Positions 31,052 to 32,413 of a stretch of DNA of 32,413 nucleotides are shown here, piece after piece. The stretch spans positions 1 through 32,413 of the forward strand of contig USAC01000013.1 of NCBI GenBank assembly GCA_900552475.1. The letters are read 5' to 3'. This DNA comes from an uncultured Eubacteriales bacterium. Lineage in GTDB: Bacteria; Bacillota; Clostridia; Oscillospirales; Oscillospiraceae. Position numbers and translations under genes: made by a program. Position 1 is the first letter of the stretch. The number at the start of each line of letters is the position of its first letter. Under the pieces are notes generated by a model, which saw only the letters and a program-made list of their open reading frames with translations, searched no databases and was not told the origin of the DNA.

Positions 31052-31059
31052 CATACACT
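31052..31059 (+). promoter_or_regulatory. Sigma-E-like -10 element of the cotJ operon
   Basis: CATACACT, identical to the spoIVA -10 octamer, lies 55 bp before the start codon. The -35 region at 31031-31037 (TTTCCCT) is poor. Confidence 0.55.
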
Positions 31060-31113
31060 GGCATGGGCGGCTGCTGCGCCGCCCGACGAGCTTGTAAGAA
31101 GGAGGAACACCCT

Positions 31114-31593
31114 TTGTATACCGAAAAAACGCCGGCGGCGGCACCGGCCTGCGCCGTATCCGCGTCCGCCTGCGGCGGCCACAGCGGCTCGCTGCCCGGC
31201 AGCTGCGGTGCGATGGCCTTTCCGTTCATCGCCGCCCAGCCCGACAATCCCCCGCGCTACAATAACAAGGAGGCCCTGCAGCAGGGGACGCTCTTCCCCG
31301 GTTTGGATCTGCCGTTTCACCGGGAGCTGAAGAGCCGCTTCCCCGCGGCGAACACGGCCCTCTCCGAGCTGATGGCGCTCGATTTCGCCATCGACGAGCT
31401 GGGGTTGTATCTCACGACCCACGCCGACGATGAGGAGGCGCTGCAGCTCTACTGGGACTATATCCGTCTCGGCCGCGAGGGACGCGCCAAGTATGAGCAG
31501 ACCCACGGCCCGCTGAGCCAGACCACCATCACCGAGGGCGGCTACACCTGGCTTAATAACCCGTGGCCGTGGGATGAGGGAGGGTCCGACTGA
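31114..31593 (+). CDS. Fused CotJA-CotJB spore coat protein
   Basis: The 159-residue product joins two normally separate coat peptides. Residues about 35-72 (FPFIAAQPDNPPRYNNKEAL, QGTLFPGLDLPF) are CotJA-like. Residues about 83-157 (ELMALDFAIDELGLYLTTHADDEEALQLYWDY, KYEQTHGPL, YTWLNNPWPWDE) are CotJB-like. The first 30 residues are Ala/Cys-rich and not conserved. The start is TTG 31114, placed 8 nt after AAGGAGG (31099-31105); no ATG fits that site. The stop overlaps the ATG of cotJC (TGATG). CotJ proteins form part of the inner spore coat. Confidence 0.85.
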   Translation: MYTEKTPAAAPACAVSASACGGHSGSLPGSCGAMAFPFIAAQPDNPPRYNNKEALQQGTLFPGLDLPFHRELKSRFPAANTALSELMALDFAIDELGLYLTTHADDEEALQLYWDYIRLGREGRAKYEQTHGPLSQTTITEGGYTWLNNPWPWDEGGSD

Positions 31594-32210
31594 TGTTTGT
31601 CTATGAGAAGAAGCTGCAGTACCCCGTCCGCATCCAAAACACGAACCCCAAGCTGGCCGCGCTGATCATCAGCCAGTACGGCGGCCCTGACGGCGAGCTC
31701 GGCGCGTCGCTGCGCTACCTGAGCCAGCGTTACGCCATGCCCTACCCCGAGCTGAAGGGATTGCTGACGGATATTGGAACGGAGGAACTCGGGCATCTGG
31801 AGATGATCGGCGCCATCGTCCATCAACTGACCCGCAATCTGAACGATGAGCAGGTGCGGGAGGGCGGCTTTGCGCCCTATTTCGTCGACCACACCACCGG
31901 CGTCTACCCCACCGCCGCCTCCGGCTTCCCCTGGAACGCCGCTTCCATGGCGGTCAAGGGCGATGTGATCTGCGACCTGTCCGAGGACATGGCCGCCGAG
32001 CAGAAGGCCCGGGTTACCTACGACAACATCCTGCGCGTGGTAAAAGATTACGACGTGTGCGAACCCATCAAATTCCTGCGGGAACGCGAAGTGGTGCACT
32101 ACCAGCGGTTCGGCGAGCTGCTGCGGATCACCCAGGACCACCTGGACAGCCGCAACTTCTACGCCTTTAACCCGGAATTCGATATCCGGCAGGACACTTG
32201 CAACCAGTAA
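31593..32210 (+). CDS. cotJC: Manganese-catalase-like spore coat protein CotJC
   Basis: The 205-residue protein is a manganese-catalase family member of the spore coat: MFVYEKKLQYPVRI, GGPDGELGASLRYLSQRY, and dimetal ligands in IGTEELGHLEMIG and the second helix pair REREVVHYQRFGELL. CotJC is thought to protect spores from peroxide or serve a structural role. It is complete and translationally coupled to the fused CotJA-JB. Catalase activity has been shown for some clostridial homologues, but cannot be proven from the sequence. Confidence 0.95.
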   Translation: MFVYEKKLQYPVRIQNTNPKLAALIISQYGGPDGELGASLRYLSQRYAMPYPELKGLLTDIGTEELGHLEMIGAIVHQLTRNLNDEQVREGGFAPYFVDHTTGVYPTAASGFPWNAASMAVKGDVICDLSEDMAAEQKARVTYDNILRVVKDYDVCEPIKFLREREVVHYQRFGELLRITQDHLDSRNFYAFNPEFDIRQDTCNQ

Positions 32211-32236
32211 TCAGCAATTAATACTCCCGTTTCATT

Positions 32237-32259
32237 CACCGGCGCGATAAGCGCCGGTG
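32237..32259 (+). terminator. Hairpin after cotJC
   Basis: A 9-bp GC-rich stem (32237-32245 with 32251-32259) with a 5-nt loop lies 26 nt after the cotJC stop. No T tract follows, so termination is unproven. Confidence 0.5.
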
Positions 32260-32413
32260 GGTCAACAATGCCCATATACACAACCGAAAACCCCGGGCAG
32301 TACCGCCAGCGGCAAGGCGCAAGGGCGGCGCAAAACACGCAGGAATCCCCTTTGAAATACGCATGGCGCCATCGCTCGCCAGGAGCAGCCGCGCCCCTTA
32401 GCCGCCCTCCACT

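Overview
The window looks like a chromosomal segment of a GC-rich, spore-forming, anaerobic Firmicute. The best guess is an Oscillospiraceae-type gut Clostridium (Oscillibacter, Lawsonibacter or Flavonifractor relatives). The grounds are sporulation genes (spoIIIAE-AH, spoIVA, cwlD, cotJ), strong AGGAGG ribosome sites, sigma-A promoters with 17-bp spacers, a split transketolase, a ptb-type acyltransferase, and a selenium-linked molybdenum hydroxylase cluster. The genus is inference only. No rRNA, tRNA, CRISPR array or complete insertion sequence was seen.

Layout. 1-2203: the tail of a probable transporter, then spoIIIAE (N-terminally shortened), AF, AG and AH, a tightly packed operon for the SpoIIIA channel. 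2207-5626: a housekeeping run from its own promoter (Asp23 family, nusB, xseA, xseB, ispA). 5627-5999: terminator, dispersed repeat, second terminator and a new promoter. 6000-10956: 2Fe-2S/molybdopterin hydroxylase, a ModE-like regulator on the minus strand, then yqeB and selD. This is the signature of molybdenum hydroxylases that carry a labile selenium atom not derived from selenocysteine. 11077-13935: pckA, a small unknown protein, coaX. 14018-16514: a DUF1858 protein, trmK, a Nif3-like protein, a YebC-like protein. 16571-17435: an inverted copy of the repeat and two small membrane proteins.

17633-21778: phosphate acyl/butyryltransferase, an unusual structured leader with an 18-codon ORF, a XerC/D-like recombinase, and transketolase N and C subunits. 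21810-22353: a PhzF-family pseudogene with three separate lesions. 22424-24339: divergent class B sortase and threonine-aldolase-like genes. 24467-26466: a sigma factor broken by one base in a C tract, overlapping an intact membrane partner. 26529-30934 (minus strand): spoIVA, then cwlD-radA-YwaF-like. 31114-32210: a fused cotJA-cotJB and cotJC.

How it fits together. Sporulation genes lie at both ends. spoIVA, cwlD and cotJ share sigma-E-like promoter elements, which suggests mother-cell expression. The selenium cluster is a self-contained module: SelD makes selenophosphate, YqeB probably helps mature the cofactor, and the hydroxylase uses it. The main oddities are the spoIIIAE truncation, a T13 tract and hydrophobic patch in the Asp23 protein, a three-copy intergenic repeat, the palindromic leader before the recombinase, and two frameshifted genes.
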